This document shows, one piece after another, positions 36,101 to 47,612 of a stretch of 64,000 bases of DNA. The notes below the pieces were generated by a model. The model searched no databases. It was not told the DNA's origin and worked only from the letters and a program-made list of their open reading frames with translations. Origin of the DNA: Sarcocystis neurona (Eukaryota > Apicomplexa > Conoidasida > Eucoccidiorida > Sarcocystidae). Position 1 is the stretch's first letter. Each line of letters starts with the position of its first letter. The stretch spans positions 1,080,786 through 1,144,785 of the forward strand of contig KL647298.1 of the NCBI GenBank assembly GCA_000727475.1, written 5' to 3'. Position numbers and translations under genes: made by a program.

Positions 36101-39045
36101 TCTTCAATCGCTGTAATAATGCGACGCCCTGTGCAGTAAAACACGCCAGCAGCAAAAGCGGCTCCTGCAGCAAACGTGTCAGCAGCAGAAACAGCTGCTG
36201 CGCCAGCTACTGGTTCATTCACGTCAGCAGCAGAAACAGCTGCGGCAGCAGACGCCGAACCTGGAGGAGCAGTACCAGGGGCTGCAGCACAGCAGAAGAT
36301 GTCCTGCAGCAGGAGGATATACACAAGTGTAAGAAGGAGGAACCTCACAGCAGCACCAGACAGGGCCGCAGCCGCAGCAGACCCACCGCAGCAGCAGAAG
36401 GCGGGGGAGGGAACTGCAGAAAGAATTGGCGCCAAGGTGAGAAAACCAGCATTGCCGCACCAGCAGGAGCGGGAAGCGCTGTGGTGCGCAACGTCGCAGA
36501 TGTAGAAGCAGAGGAGCAGCAAAAACTGCAGCAGCAGAGGAGTCGCAGCAGCAGCTGCAGAGAGAACGCAGCAACACTGCGACACCAGCAGCAGGCGCCA
36601 CAAGAGCAGCAAGCCGCAGACCCACAGGGATAGAATGGAGGAGGAGGACGAGAGAAAAGGACAGGGAGAAAGACAGAGAGAAACACAAAAAGACCGAAAA
36701 GAGAGAAGAACAAAGAGGTGCCACACCGGCAGTGGAGCCAAGGCAGCAGCAGTAGCGGCAGCTCGAGGAGAGGCAGCATCAGAGCTCGCACAGCAGCAGT
36801 CAGCCGCAGCAGCAATACAGCGATGATGCAGCAGCAAATGCGCGGCGTCTCCCCTGCTCAAATACTCGGTTTTCCACTCGCGTGAATCATCTGTTTATAC
36901 ACGAGAGGGCCTGGCAAAAAGAGCCGCTGCGACCTGTAGGAGTCCTGCAGAAATTTCTCTGCAGACAGGAGGCTGGACGGCAGATTTTCGCTGCGCAGTA
37001 GACATGCGCGCGCGTGGCCCACGAGCACGTCGTACATGTAGTACGTTGGGCAGGTGGTTGGCTCCTCTGTAATGGGAGGGAACAAAAAAGAGGAGGACAA
37101 TTTTTCTCTGCTGCTCTGCGGTCGTTCTTCACCCCACATATGTCGCCAGCTGCTCTTCTTTGGCCGCGCCGGCTGCGCACCACTGCGAAGAAAAGACTTT
37201 CTCTGAGAAATCGCTCTGCTGCAGCACTCGCTCGCAGAAGAAAAGTTGTCCACCCTGCGGAGCACCTGCGTCGGCAGCTGTTCCCTCGCACTACACTTGT
37301 CTTTTTTGTGAACGGCATAGTTGTATGGGTCCAGCGCACACGTGCAGGGGCCTCTTTTTCTCTCCTTAGCGCCAGAGATATATATCTACATACATATAGG
37401 TGGATGTTTAAAATTTTAGCCCTCTGTCTATACATATACACACACGTACAAATATATATGTATACACGTGCATATATGTATGCGTATATAGACAGGTACG
37501 TTCTCTTTTCTCTCCCTCTCTCTGTCTAGATATATATATATATGTATATGTATCTATGTAACTCTTTCGTCTCCCTCTCTACTTACATATATATATACAT
37601 GTGAATGTGTGTACACATATATACGTACATATACATGTATACGTATATACATATATACAAATGTATGGATAAAGTGCTCTTTCTGTCTCTCTTTCTCTTG
37701 AGATACACGCACACTTATATATATATATCCATATATGAGCCCTTTCGGTCCCTGTCTCTCTCTGTCTCTCTCCGTACATAAATGTCTAGAAGCTTTCCTC
37801 TTTATAAGAAGTGAAGCAGCCGCATAGGGGGGTAAACGATATGCACGCGCTTTAGTAGCACGGTCTTCTTCGTCTAGCCATCACGCGTCTGTCGGTGCTA
37901 CGCCTCTTTTCATGTCTGTTAGGGTGTACGTACACTGGGGAGAATGCGTGCCGGAGGGTAGAGACATACACCACCGGAGGATATTGAAGTGTACGTACAC
38001 CCCCAGGGGTGTACACACGCACATTAGAATGTATTGTCACAGACGCAAGTGAAGTTCTGTGTATCCCTTCTCCGCGTAAATAATGTGTGTTCTCCCTATG
38101 AAGGCATACACAACGTACGCATGTATTCACATGCATATACATATATATAGAGAGAGACAGAGGGAGAGATACATAGGTATAAGTGCATGCATGCGTACTT
38201 TTGTAAAGGGCACGTTCACATCCGTGCACGTATGTATATCTATTTCCATGCGTATATATGTATGTATTTGCTTTCTTTCTCTACGTATGTGTCCATATAG
38301 AGGCCTGTTGCCTACCTGCTTCATCCAGATCATCTGCTCTGCAGCCGCTATATGCAATGCGTAAGTAGCACCCGGGAGGCCACCAGAAGGCAGAGAGTGG
38401 CTGGGGGGGAGGCATAAAGCCGTCTTCTTCTGGCCCTGTGACTTTCCACGCACTTGCCTTCCCATTTGCTTCCTGCCCTTCCGCCTCGCGCTGCTGCTGT
38501 CTCTCTTCTTCCTGTTCTGTTGGTGCGGCTTCCCGTGGGGCGGCCTTCTCCGCTGCCAAAGAACGGCGAGCTTCTTCTGCTGCTGCTGCTGGTGCCCCCT
38601 CGCCTGCAGGCGTCCCAGCAACTTCCGCTGCTGCTGCTACAGTTTTTGCTTCGTCCTCGCCAGACGCTGTCGCTGCTGCTGCCGCTGCATGCTGCACCCG
38701 TCCTCTTCTGCGCAGAAGCGGAGGAGGAGGGAAACACCGCAGGACGCGTCGTCTGCTGGCGGCGCTGCGATGGTGCTGGTATCGATGTGGCAGGTGCTTC
38801 TGTATTAAATCGAGCTTTTTCTGTCGTTGACTCTTCGGCGCTTGCAACACCAGTCTGACGGACTTCTTCTTCTCTGCTCCTCGTTCGATTGCCGCTGCTT
38901 CTTCTTCCCCCCCAGCAAATGCAGCAGCAGTAGCATAGCACGCCGTCCCGCTGTCTCGTCTACGCACGATCCCAAGGCGTCTGCTGCTGCTGCTATCACT
39001 TCTTAAGTTGCTACTGCTGCTGTTGCTGCTGTTGTTCCTCCACAT
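32851..39045 (-). CDS. uS10m: Probable mitochondrial small-subunit ribosomal protein uS10m, expanded (5' end uncertain)
   Basis: Established: uS10 lies in the small-subunit head. Seen, in transcript order: an exon ending 38316, then 36866-37066, 35413-36128, 33945-34081 and 32851-33139 (stop). All joins are in phase and use GT-AG. The third of these exons encodes ARRRFSLLKSPFKHRKAMEQ then FQLVQRRRIIDVH, matching the uS10 core (ERFTxLxSPHxxKxxxxQFExRxxKRLIDI). It later has LLAIELPEQVQYDMRYE, the C-terminal strand (LPxGVxxxI). The preceding exons (GCYLRIAYSGCRADDLDEA and YYMYDVLVGHARACLL) plausibly supply the first strand and helix. A roughly 100-residue Gln/Glu/Ser insert splits the core, and a long Lys/Arg-rich C-terminal tail is present. 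The start at 39045 (MWRNNSSNSS) is only one in-frame option. Mitochondrial location is inferred from similarity to MRPS10-type proteins. It could instead be another uS10-like protein. Confidence 0.6.
33140..33944 (-). other. uS10m: uS10m intron: CAG run and long pyrimidine-rich strand
   Basis: On the sense (minus) strand about 33440-33920 is almost entirely pyrimidine, read as GAAGAGA-type purines on the plus strand. 33170-33420 is CAG/CTG-rich. No coding sequence supported. Confidence 0.6.
33945..34081 (-). CDS. uS10m: uS10m exon (helical C-terminal extension)
   Basis: Acceptor TGACTGCTGCAG before 34081 and donor AGAAT|GTGAGA after 33945. It encodes QMEKKEFLIKQLLSEKYQYD then RLVTWPSSFHDLRRFTVAEI, with high-complexity amphipathic composition. 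It joins exon 35413-36128 in phase 0. An alternative extra exon at about 34684-34777 (reading SLTLLHYFDTEEKKLLKFHS) would require a different upstream donor at 35432. Confidence 0.65.
34082..35412 (-). other. uS10m: uS10m intron: TA-rich microsatellites
   Basis: TATATA/TACATA repeats at 34190-34680 and 34850-34980 and unique sequence. The possible exon at 34684-34777 is the only coding-like stretch. Confidence 0.5.
35413..36128 (-). CDS. uS10m: uS10m core exon
   Basis: Acceptor CTGCACAG before 36128 and donor CAACAA|GTAACA after 35413; 716 nt. It starts RRIITAIEEAGPGYLYSNPA, followed by the uS10 core strand-loop motif and, after a Gln/Glu/Pro insert of about 100 residues, LLAIELPEQVQYDMRYEPYR and an aromatic/basic helix. 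The match to the SPHxxKxxxxQFE pattern is the main evidence for the family. Confidence 0.75.
36866..37066 (-). CDS. uS10m: uS10m exon
   Basis: A strong pyrimidine tract and acceptor (TTCCCTCCCATTACAG) precede 37066; donor CCGA|GTATTT follows 36866. Its 66 full codons begin EPTTCPTYYMYDVLVGHARA and end PGPLVYKQMIHASGKP. It is phase 1 at both ends and fits both neighbours. A competing first exon starting at 37318 (MPFTKKT, donor at 37296) is also in phase but is not preferred. Confidence 0.7.
38316..39045 (-). CDS. uS10m: uS10m 5' exon (start uncertain)
   Basis: The open frame ends PPGCYLRIAYSGCRADDLDEA with donor GCAG|GTAGGC at 38316, in phase with the next exon. Upstream it is Ala/Glu/Lys-rich, then Ser/Asn/Trp-rich repeats. 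The frame stays open to 41268, so length does not fix the start; ATG at 39045 is one candidate. The stretch near the donor is convincingly coding. The part above about 38900 may be repeat read-through. Confidence 0.55.
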
Positions 39046-41384
39046 GCTGCTGCCTCTCTCCGCAAGGCTGTCCCGCACAAAGTCACTGCTGCAGCTGCTG
39101 CTTTTCCTCTTTTCTCTGCTGCTGCCATTGCTCCACCTGCTGCTGCTGTTCCACCACCTGCTGCTACTGCACCATCCGCTGCTGCTGCCCCACCCGCTGG
39201 TGGAGCCGTTGCTGCTGCTGCCCCACCCGTTGGTGGAGCGGTTGCTGCTGCTGGCCCACCCGCTGGTGACGTTGTGGCTGCTGGTTCTCTTCTTGCTGCT
39301 GCTGAAGTTTGGCTCGAACGCGCACGCGCTGCAGAAGGCGACCCCTTCCCCTGCGTGTCGGTTTGTGCGTTTCCCCGGCAACAGCGACGTGACTTCCAGA
39401 AAATCAGCAGCAGCACCGTCACAGGGTGCTGCAGCAGCAGCAGCAAGCAGACAGCAGCTCTCGCTACGCGATGCGGCTGCTGCTCTTCTCCTGTCGCAGG
39501 CGCTGCTGAGTAAAATGCTGACGCCGCTTCCTATATGCCTGTCGCGACTCATCTTCGAGTTGCTGCTGTGCGTCTGGCCCCTCCACCTGCTGCTGCCGTT
39601 GCTGCACGCCAGGCATCCCGTGCTATTGCTGCTACTGCTTCTGCTGCTGCTGCTTCTGGTGCTGCTGTTCTTACTATTGCTGCTCTTCTCCATTCTGTCG
39701 GTGCTGCTCACTGCTGCGCCCCTGCTGCTGACAGGAGAACGGTCGCCGCTTCTACAGCCACTTGTAGCACAGCTGCTGCTGTGAGAGTAACACCGACTTC
39801 CTTTGTTAGTAGACCTGCTGGTGCAGACGCTGCTGCTGCAGACGTTGCTGCTGTCAGCGAGACTGCTGCTTCTACGACTGCTGCTGCCGGAAATCTGGCT
39901 GCTGGCAGCGCTGCTGCAGAGCACTGGAATGCCGCAAGGAGTGCTGCTGCTGCAGCAGCTGTTACTGCTGGTGCTCCTGCTGGTCCCCCTGCTGCTACTT
40001 TGATTCATATGCTGCGTGTCAGTCCCCCGTCGCCGCAGCAGCAGCAGCCTCGCTGCTGCAGCAGGAACGGCAACGGCAGCAGCACCAGCACCCAAGCAGT
40101 GCAGGAGCATCTTCTTGTAAATCTGACGGGGTTGACAGCGGCGCGGATTTTCTTTTTCTTCTCTCACTCGCCGTGCACTGCGACGGGGACGCAGCAGGTC
40201 GCATGCAGCTGCCGGCGCATGCAGAAACGCAGCAGCTTTGCTGTCGCGCGGCGTCCTCCCGGCAGGAAGTGCAGCAGCAGCCACCTGCAGAAAACCCGGC
40301 CGTCGCTGCGGCGACCGCACAGGAGGCTGCTGCAGGAACAAGGACCCTGCATGCTGCTGCTGCTGCCGCTGGCCCTGCCCCTGCAATGAGAGAAGCGCCA
40401 GGTGCCCGAGAGACAGCAGCAGCACCTGTGGGGAGGACAGGGAGAGGCGACGGAAAGTGTGGGCTGCGTCTTGAGCACGGCGCGGCAACGACGAGCCTCC
40501 TACGTGCAGAGTACCGGGAGAAATGCATCCAGACACTCCCTGGCAGTGGCAGCAACGCAGACGTCTACTGCCGTGCTGTTGCTGCTGCTGCTGCTGCTCT
40601 GGCTCGTCCAACTGCAGGAAGCTCAGGCAGCAGTGAGGCCTGCACTCCTGCAGTCGCTGCTTTTGGAGCAACGTGTCTGTGCGCGGCTGCCCTCGAGAGG
40701 CCTTCTGCTGCTGCAGGTGCGGCAGGAAAAGGGAAACGACGTGCTGTGCGTCTGGGCGCTGCTGCGCTTGGCTCTGTACGTGCTGCGGACGGGTGGGCAG
40801 CCGCTGCTGCTGGACCTGCCGCGCAGAAAGCTGCTGCAGCTCTTGCTGCTGTCGTCGGGAATGCCGAACGACCTGCACCTGTTGCCGTTGCTGTTCTACC
40901 AGCCTCAGCTGTTGTGTCCGCTGCTGTGGTTGCTGCCATTCGAGACGCTGTGGCTGCTGCTGTACCTGCCGGTGCAGGCGCTGCTGTGGCTGCTGGAGTA
41001 GCTGCTGTTGCTGCTGCTGTTCGTGGGGAATGAGATGATGGAGCTTTCCGACAGCTCGGCCACCGAAATAGCAGTTGTCTGCAGCACCCGCGCACGACGC
41101 ATGCAGCAGCAGCAGGGGCTGCTGCTTCAACGCGGAGCTACCCAGATGCTGCACTGCTGCTGCTGCTGCCTCACTCCTACAACGGCGGTCGGTGACCAGC
41201 AGCAGCAGCAGCAAAAGAGAAAGGCGAATGCATGCGAGTAGACGGCAGAGAAGGGCTGCGTCAAACATGAAGAAGAAAAGGCAGAAAGGAAGGAAGACGG
41301 GAAAGCAAACGAAAACGCGGGGGAACGACTTGCGTCAGCAGTCGGGTGTACGGACACCGTGAGGACGTGTCTCCACTCGGCTAC
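39046..41384. repeat. CTG/CAG-dense block with 36-bp tandem repeat
   Basis: Almost continuous CTG/CAG triplets with open frames on both strands. At about 39125-39275 a 36-bp unit (GCTGCTGCCCCACCCGCTGG plus a GTGGAGCGGTT segment) repeats about three to four times, read as a Trp/Gly/Ser/Asn pattern in the minus frame. No family similarity is seen, and it may be the 5' untranslated or intronic part of uS10m. Confidence 0.6.
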
Positions 41385-41443
41385 CTGCGCGGATGCGTAG
41401 CCTTGAAGAAATGACTCTCCGTCGACGAAAGTAATTTTGCTCA
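41385..41443 (-). CDS. Orphan exon candidate
   Basis: A 59-nt frame between acceptor CTTGTAG (before 41443) and donor GCGCAG|GTAGCC (after 41385) encodes SKITFVDGESFLQGYASAQ. It has high-complexity, protein-like composition amid repeats, and is on the same strand as uS10m. It may be an upstream exon of that gene or of an unrecognised one. Function unknown. Confidence 0.3.
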
Positions 41444-41708
41444 CTACAAGTCTACCTATCTATATACATATATATATATATATCTCTACATATCTATATA
41501 TATATGTCTGTAAGTATACCTAGATGTACGTATACATATTTGTAAAAGTGAGAGAAGCGTAGAGTATTCCCCCGTCCGTAACAGTAAATTGCCTACGGTA
41601 ATCAGGTATACATATATATATATATATTATTTACAAATACGTGTGTATATACATATATATATATATACACACACCAGATATACGCCCATATATATATATA
41701 TATATATA

Positions 41709-42200
41709 NNNNNNNNNNNNNNNNNNNNNNNNNNNNNNNNNNNNNNNNNNNNNNNNNNNNNNNNNNNNNNNNNNNNNNNNNNNNNNNNNNNNNNNNNNNN
41801 NNNNNNNNNNNNNNNNNNNNNNNNNNNNNNNNNNNNNNNNNNNNNNNNNNNNNNNNNNNNNNNNNNNNNNNNNNNNNNNNNNNNNNNNNNNNNNNNNNNN
41901 NNNNNNNNNNNNNNNNNNNNNNNNNNNNNNNNNNNNNNNNNNNNNNNNNNNNNNNNNNNNNNNNNNNNNNNNNNNNNNNNNNNNNNNNNNNNNNNNNNNN
42001 NNNNNNNNNNNNNNNNNNNNNNNNNNNNNNNNNNNNNNNNNNNNNNNNNNNNNNNNNNNNNNNNNNNNNNNNNNNNNNNNNNNNNNNNNNNNNNNNNNNN
42101 NNNNNNNNNNNNNNNNNNNNNNNNNNNNNNNNNNNNNNNNNNNNNNNNNNNNNNNNNNNNNNNNNNNNNNNNNNNNNNNNNNNNNNNNNNNNNNNNNNNN
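41709..42200. other. Assembly gap in a TA microsatellite
   Basis: N run flanked on both sides by TATATA/TATATG repeats. Its true length and content are unknown. Confidence 0.95.
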
Positions 42201-44526
42201 TATACATATATATGTATATTACCTATGAGTACGTGTGAATATACATACATATATATATATATATATATTCCCTAGATATATGCATATATATATATATGTA
42301 TATAGGAATGATAGGTAATGCTTTTGTGTGTATACATTAATATATATATATATATATACACCTTTCTACGTACAAGTACGACATGAAATATCTGCTATAT
42401 ATATATGGATATATGCTGCGACATATACTCTCATGCATACTTCTGCATTTGAAACTCCTGCTAACTCTGCTGTCGGAGTTGCTGCTGCTGCTTCTTGTGT
42501 TGCCGCATCTGCTGCTGGCGCGACGACTGCCGCAGAGCCCCACGGGTCGCTTCAGCTGCTGCCGCACCTGTGCCACCTGCTGCTGCTATCTCGCTTGCGC
42601 TTCCCTCTGCGCATGCAGTTGGATCACCGTTCCCGTGAGCCCGCACACACAACACGTACAGAGGAAATGATTATTGCGGATGCGGTGGCATGCACCTCTC
42701 TTTTCAGCTGCTCTTCTCTGGTGCTTCTCTGCCTCTTCACCATTTTCAGCCTGTTCACGCACGTGCAGACACTGGTGCTGCTTCTGCTGCGTCGACGCTC
42801 CTGCTGTTAATACGGGGCTGCTGCTGCTGTGACGGCAGCTGCTTCTGAACCTCCTCCGGATGCTGCAAAGGAGATGCTGTCGTCAGCGCGGCAGCAGCTT
42901 CTCCGCCTGCTCAGCGTTATCAACAACTGCTGCTGCAGCACACAAACGGCTGCACTAAAGTACGCCAGCACCTCTGTTCGAGGCGTATCGCGGCTGTTGC
43001 TCCTTCCGCGGTGTTGCTGCCACCGTCGGGAGAGGCGCTCTGGGCAACTGCTGCCTTCCGATGTTGCACTGCAGAAGTGCAAGAGCGACAGTGTGTTGCT
43101 GCTACAGGAGTGCTGCTGCTGTTGTAAAGGCGACGAAGCTCGGCGTGCCGCGCTTCTTCGCATGCAGTCAACCCCCAAGGGACTTCTGAAATGCGCAGCT
43201 GCAGGCAGCACTCCCTCCGCAGTTGCACGAGTGCACACACACAGCAGCACATGCGTGTACCGGCGGATGACTGGCCGTCAAGCGCCCTCTTTGTGGCTGC
43301 AGTGTAGTCACAGCCGTTTCCAGACCAAGAACGGACGATCCTGCCGCTGTTCCTGTTGCTGCTGCTGCTGTTGCTGTTGCTGCCACTTCGGCTGGTGCAC
43401 TAGCTGGTGGGTCTGATGTCTACTGTAGCAGGCGTCTTGCTGTTAGTGCTGCTGTAGCTGTTGCTGCTACTGGTGTGCGGTGCCACTACGGGAGAATATG
43501 AAACTTCAAGCAGCAGCAAGAGTGCCTGCTGCAGCGCGTGGTTGCTTCTCACTGTCGTTCTCTTCTCTGCTGTCTCTCACGTAGTGGTCGGCCATACGCT
43601 GATCCTATCTGTGGGGAGTGCACTCCTCCTGGTGCTGCAGCTGTTAGCGGTGTGTCGCTGCTGTCAGCACGAGGTCGCGCACGTGCTCGTGTGCCAGGGG
43701 CCGCGCACTCCTGCTGTTGCTGCTCCTGTTGCTGCTTCTGGAAGGCTGCAGAGAGCTGCTGCTGCTGCACCTGCCGACCCTGCTGCGACACCCTGCCAGG
43801 AAGTGCTGCTGCAGCCGCCTTGATCCTTACGTTTGCCTCTGCCGCAGCTGCCAGCTATTGCTGCCGGTGCTGCTGCTCTGTTGCTGCTGCTGATGCTGCT
43901 GGGGACGCTGCTGCTGCCGTTGCTACGGGGCTCTTGCTGCTGCATTCCTGCAGCTATTGCTGCTGCATTCCTGCAGTTATTGCTGCTGCTGCTGAGGGCT
44001 GCCCCTCGTGCCGGCATATCGCTGCTCCCGGTGCTGTCGTGGGCGCGCATAGAGGCTTAGCAGCAGGAGCGGCAGAGCGTCAACCATCACTGCACCTCAC
44101 TGCAACGGCTGCAGCTGCAGCAGCACCTCCTGCGCCATATATATATATATATATTTATATGGTACGAATGACAGAGCCATCTACATAGGTTTGAAGAGAG
44201 CTGTGCACATATATATCTGAGGAGAGTTGTGCCTATACATATACATGCTTATACGTGAACAAATATTAGGAAGAGCGGAGCATATATATGGAGTAGAGTT
44301 CTCAGTGAATCTGCCGTAAATATGCAGACATGTATATACATGTAAGTAGGTTTCTGTACTTGACTAGTAGCCTCTTTCTAAATTTCTCCCTCTCTCTCTA
44401 TATATGTATACATGCATGTGTATGTGTGTACCTTTGTGTGTGTATGTCTGGGCGTGGTTGCACGGGCATAAAGCGGTCTGTATGTGCGGGTCGAAGACTC
44501 GCAGCAGCGTACACAGACAGCCATAT

Positions 44527-44568
<42 letters not shown>

Positions 44569-47500
44569 TTACCTACGTTAGTGTATACATATGTGGAGTG
44601 TGGTGGGTAGCCTTGTCTGTATGTGTACGTGAAGGTATGTGCGTGAATATGTGTGTGTGTATATAGATATATATGTGTATACGACAAAACTCAGGCCTAA
44701 CACGACAGACTCCGCAACCTCACACTTCCCGCGGACGAACAGATGCTGTTTCTGCTGCTGCTGTTGCTGCTGCTGTTGTAGCTGCTGTTGTAAAGTGCTG
44801 TTGCCACTGGTTTTGCCGCTGCTGTTGTAGCTGCTGTTGCTGCTGGTGTTGTTGCGCTGCTGTTGCTGCAGCTGCTACCGCCCCGTCCCTAGACAGCGGC
44901 AAGTGCTGCGCAGGGCGGCGCACGCACCGATTTTTTTGAGCCGGCCGAAAAGCAGCGGCACTTTGAAGAAAAACACGGCACTTCTGCAGCGCGGCAGCTG
45001 CGGCAACATTCGCAGAGCGAGAGGAGAGGAGAGAGAACCTGGCTGCAGTAAAACCAGCAGCAGTCCTATTTGAACGCATGGGCTGCAAGACAACTACCTC
45101 TGCAGCTCTTCTCTCTACGCAGCAGCACGCCACACATGCGGAGCTGCTACAAGATCTACCCGTGTGCAAGCAGCGGAAGCAGCGCTGCGGGTGCTGCTGC
45201 TGTCACTCCGTCTGTCTCTTGGCGCCTGCCGCGTTCAATCTTCTCGTGACCCCGTGTCCCTCCTGCTGCTGCTGCTGAGAGCGCTGCTGCTGCTGAGGGC
45301 GCTGCTGCTGCTGAGGGCGCTGCTACTGTTGAGAGCGTTGCTGCTGGGGCTGCTTGCTGCTGCTCCTGCAGCTGCTCCGCGTGCGCGGCCACGGCGCGTG
45401 TGAGCTGCCTCCTTCCGATGCAGCAGCGGAACTCTTTGTTGCTGTTGTGGCGTGCTGGGCCCGCCGTTGCTGCTGCATCTCTCTTCTCCTCTCCTTCCCA
45501 CCAACACCTGTTGCTGTTGCTCGTATTGCGAGATGTGCTGCTTGTTTTTTTCACTGCGGTTGCTGTAGCTGCTTCTGTGGTGCTCCTCCCTGCCGTCCGT
45601 GCGGAGTGCTGCACCCCCCATCCCCAAGGCAGGAGAGAGCAGCAGCGCGACTCACCCACGACGTGCAAGTTCCTGCTGCAGCGGACTGCAGAGCAATCGT
45701 TTGCCCACCGCCAGTGTCTACTACTCCCTCTGGGTCCTCCTGTGACTGTTCGCCCTCCTCTGCCGCTGCTGTCTTCTGCAGCACCCTCTCTACGCGCACA
45801 CAGTGCTGCTGCTGCGGTTCCTGCTGTGCTGCAGTTGCCGCTGTTGCTGCTCTGGCTTCTGTTGCCGTTACTATCCCGGTGCTGCTGCCGATGCCGCTGC
45901 TCGCCGTCCCCGTCCTGCTACGGTGGACGTGGCGTGTCAACCTCGTACGCCGAGCACCAGCAACAGCGTCGGGTTTGATGCGGCCGGTCCAGCAGCCTTC
46001 GACAGGTCTGCTGCTCTTGGGAAAAGCGGCCGCTCTGCAGCACAACAGCAGCACCCAGGACTCTTCTTCTTAAGCGCAGCACGAGCCCGCCCTGCGGCCC
46101 CCGGGCAACAGACAGCCGCCCCGTGCCACACAGCACTGCAGCTTGACCTCGTCCCCGTGTCCCTGCATCCGACTGGCAGCGGCAGAAGAGCAACAGTGGC
46201 GGAAGGCGCACAGAGCCGACGTGGTGCTGCTGCTGTATGTTAGAGTGGCAAAGCAACAGAAGGCATTTCGCAGCGGCAGCACCAGCACCAGCAGCTACGG
46301 TGCTGGGACGACGGCTATGGCAGCAGCGGGGATTACTACTGAGAGTGTTGGAGCTTCTCTCGAGAGTGTCTACGACGCTGCCGCTGCCACCGGTGCCGCT
46401 GCTGCTGCTGCCGCTGCTGCTGCTGCTGCCGCTGCTGCTGCTGCCGCTGCCGCTGCTGCTACCACTGCTCCCGGCTCCCGCGGTATCGCTACTCCCACTG
46501 CTGCATCCGCAGAGGCGCCAGCAGCTGCAGTTGTTGCCGGGTGGCTGCTGCTGCTTTTTGCCGCGCGACGGAGGCTTGGACACCTTTTTTGGGTGCGGGC
46601 GCAGGAGCAGCAGTCCCGCTGCAGAAGAGCAAGCCTGTCTACAACGTTTTTCGCTTCTGTATTCGTCGTTATCGTCCTTCCTTTGATGTTTCTGGCTTCT
46701 TCGACCGGCGGCGGCATCGCAGCAGCAGCAACAGCAGCGGCCAAAGCAGCAAACTGCAGCAGCCGCAGTTGCGGCAGCCCCCCACCCCCGATTCTCGACA
46801 CGTCCCGGCTCCGCCGCCGTATGCAGTCCTGCTGCCCACGCAGCAGGAGCTGCAGCCGCACGCGTGATTCTTCTCCATCTTCGTCTCTTGTTTGTTCTTT
46901 CATCTCCTACTCTCCTGCGTCCTCCTTCGCCCGTCCTCTGGCATCGCCCCCGCGCCCTCGCGTATCTTCCGCCTCTCCGCTGTGTTTCTCCCTGCTGCAA
47001 CTACTCACTCCCGCCAGCAGGCGGGCAACAGCAGCACCAAGAACAGCAGCGACTTCACTAGCGAACACAGCACCAACTGTTCCAGCAGCGGCAGCGGCAA
47101 CAGCAGCAGCAGCAACAAACGGAGCCGCAACCGCAAGAGGAGTTGCAAAAGCAGCAAGCCAAATCGTAGCAGTCCGCTCACACACTGCAACAGCGGCAGG
47201 ACACGCAGGGAGGACAGGAGCAGCACCAATTCCTGCAGCAGGAAGGCCACCAGGTGTCACGCAGGGCATCCGAGCAGCAGCAGAGTCAGCAGCGACAGCA
47301 GCAGCAGCTTCCGCAAGAAGAGCCGCCGAGTCAGCAGCGACAGCAGCAGGAATCCCAGCGTCAACGCCTGTCTCGGTAGCCGCGGCAGGTTATTTCCTCC
47401 GTGCAGGCGCTGCTGCGGCTACGGTCGTTTCTCCCCTGCTTTGCCTGCCCCACTTCACGTCCGTCGTCCCCGTGCTTCCGCGGCAGCAACAGCAGCAGCT

Positions 47501-47612
47501 GCAGAAGAAGAAGGAGAAGCGGTCGTTTCTTCTCGCGACGCGCCTCGCAGTGCTTCAGTCCATCCGGCCTGCGTGCAGCGGACATTCCTGCAGCATCAGC
47601 AGCTACAGCAAC
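42201..47612. repeat. CTG/CAG-rich intergenic DNA upstream of ProRS
   Basis: Dense CTG/CAG triplets (42440-44130, 44735-46560, 47010-47600) separated by a TA/TG microsatellite block (44140-44680). Weak minus-strand coding hints exist: a frame ending with donor TGG|GTGAGT at 45656, and an ATG frame at 46717 reading MPPPVEEARNIKGRTITTNT. The ProRS promoter should lie at the right end of this region. The frame containing the ProRS start remains open upstream to 46143, so no upstream stop defines the start. Confidence 0.5.

Noticed and set aside
37297..37318. Alternative uS10m first exon (MPFTKKT)
   Set aside because: In phase, but the upstream exon ending at 38316 gives a longer, more uS10-like protein with a better donor.
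40173..41033. Long Ala-rich plus-strand frame
   Set aside because: Triplet-repeat read-through with equally long frames in other phases and no family signature.
46143..47612. Upstream extension of the ProRS frame (about 490 codons)
   Set aside because: Continuous Ala/Ser/Thr low complexity with no counterpart in ProRS proteins. The domain begins just after 47613, though the open frame means the true start is not proven.
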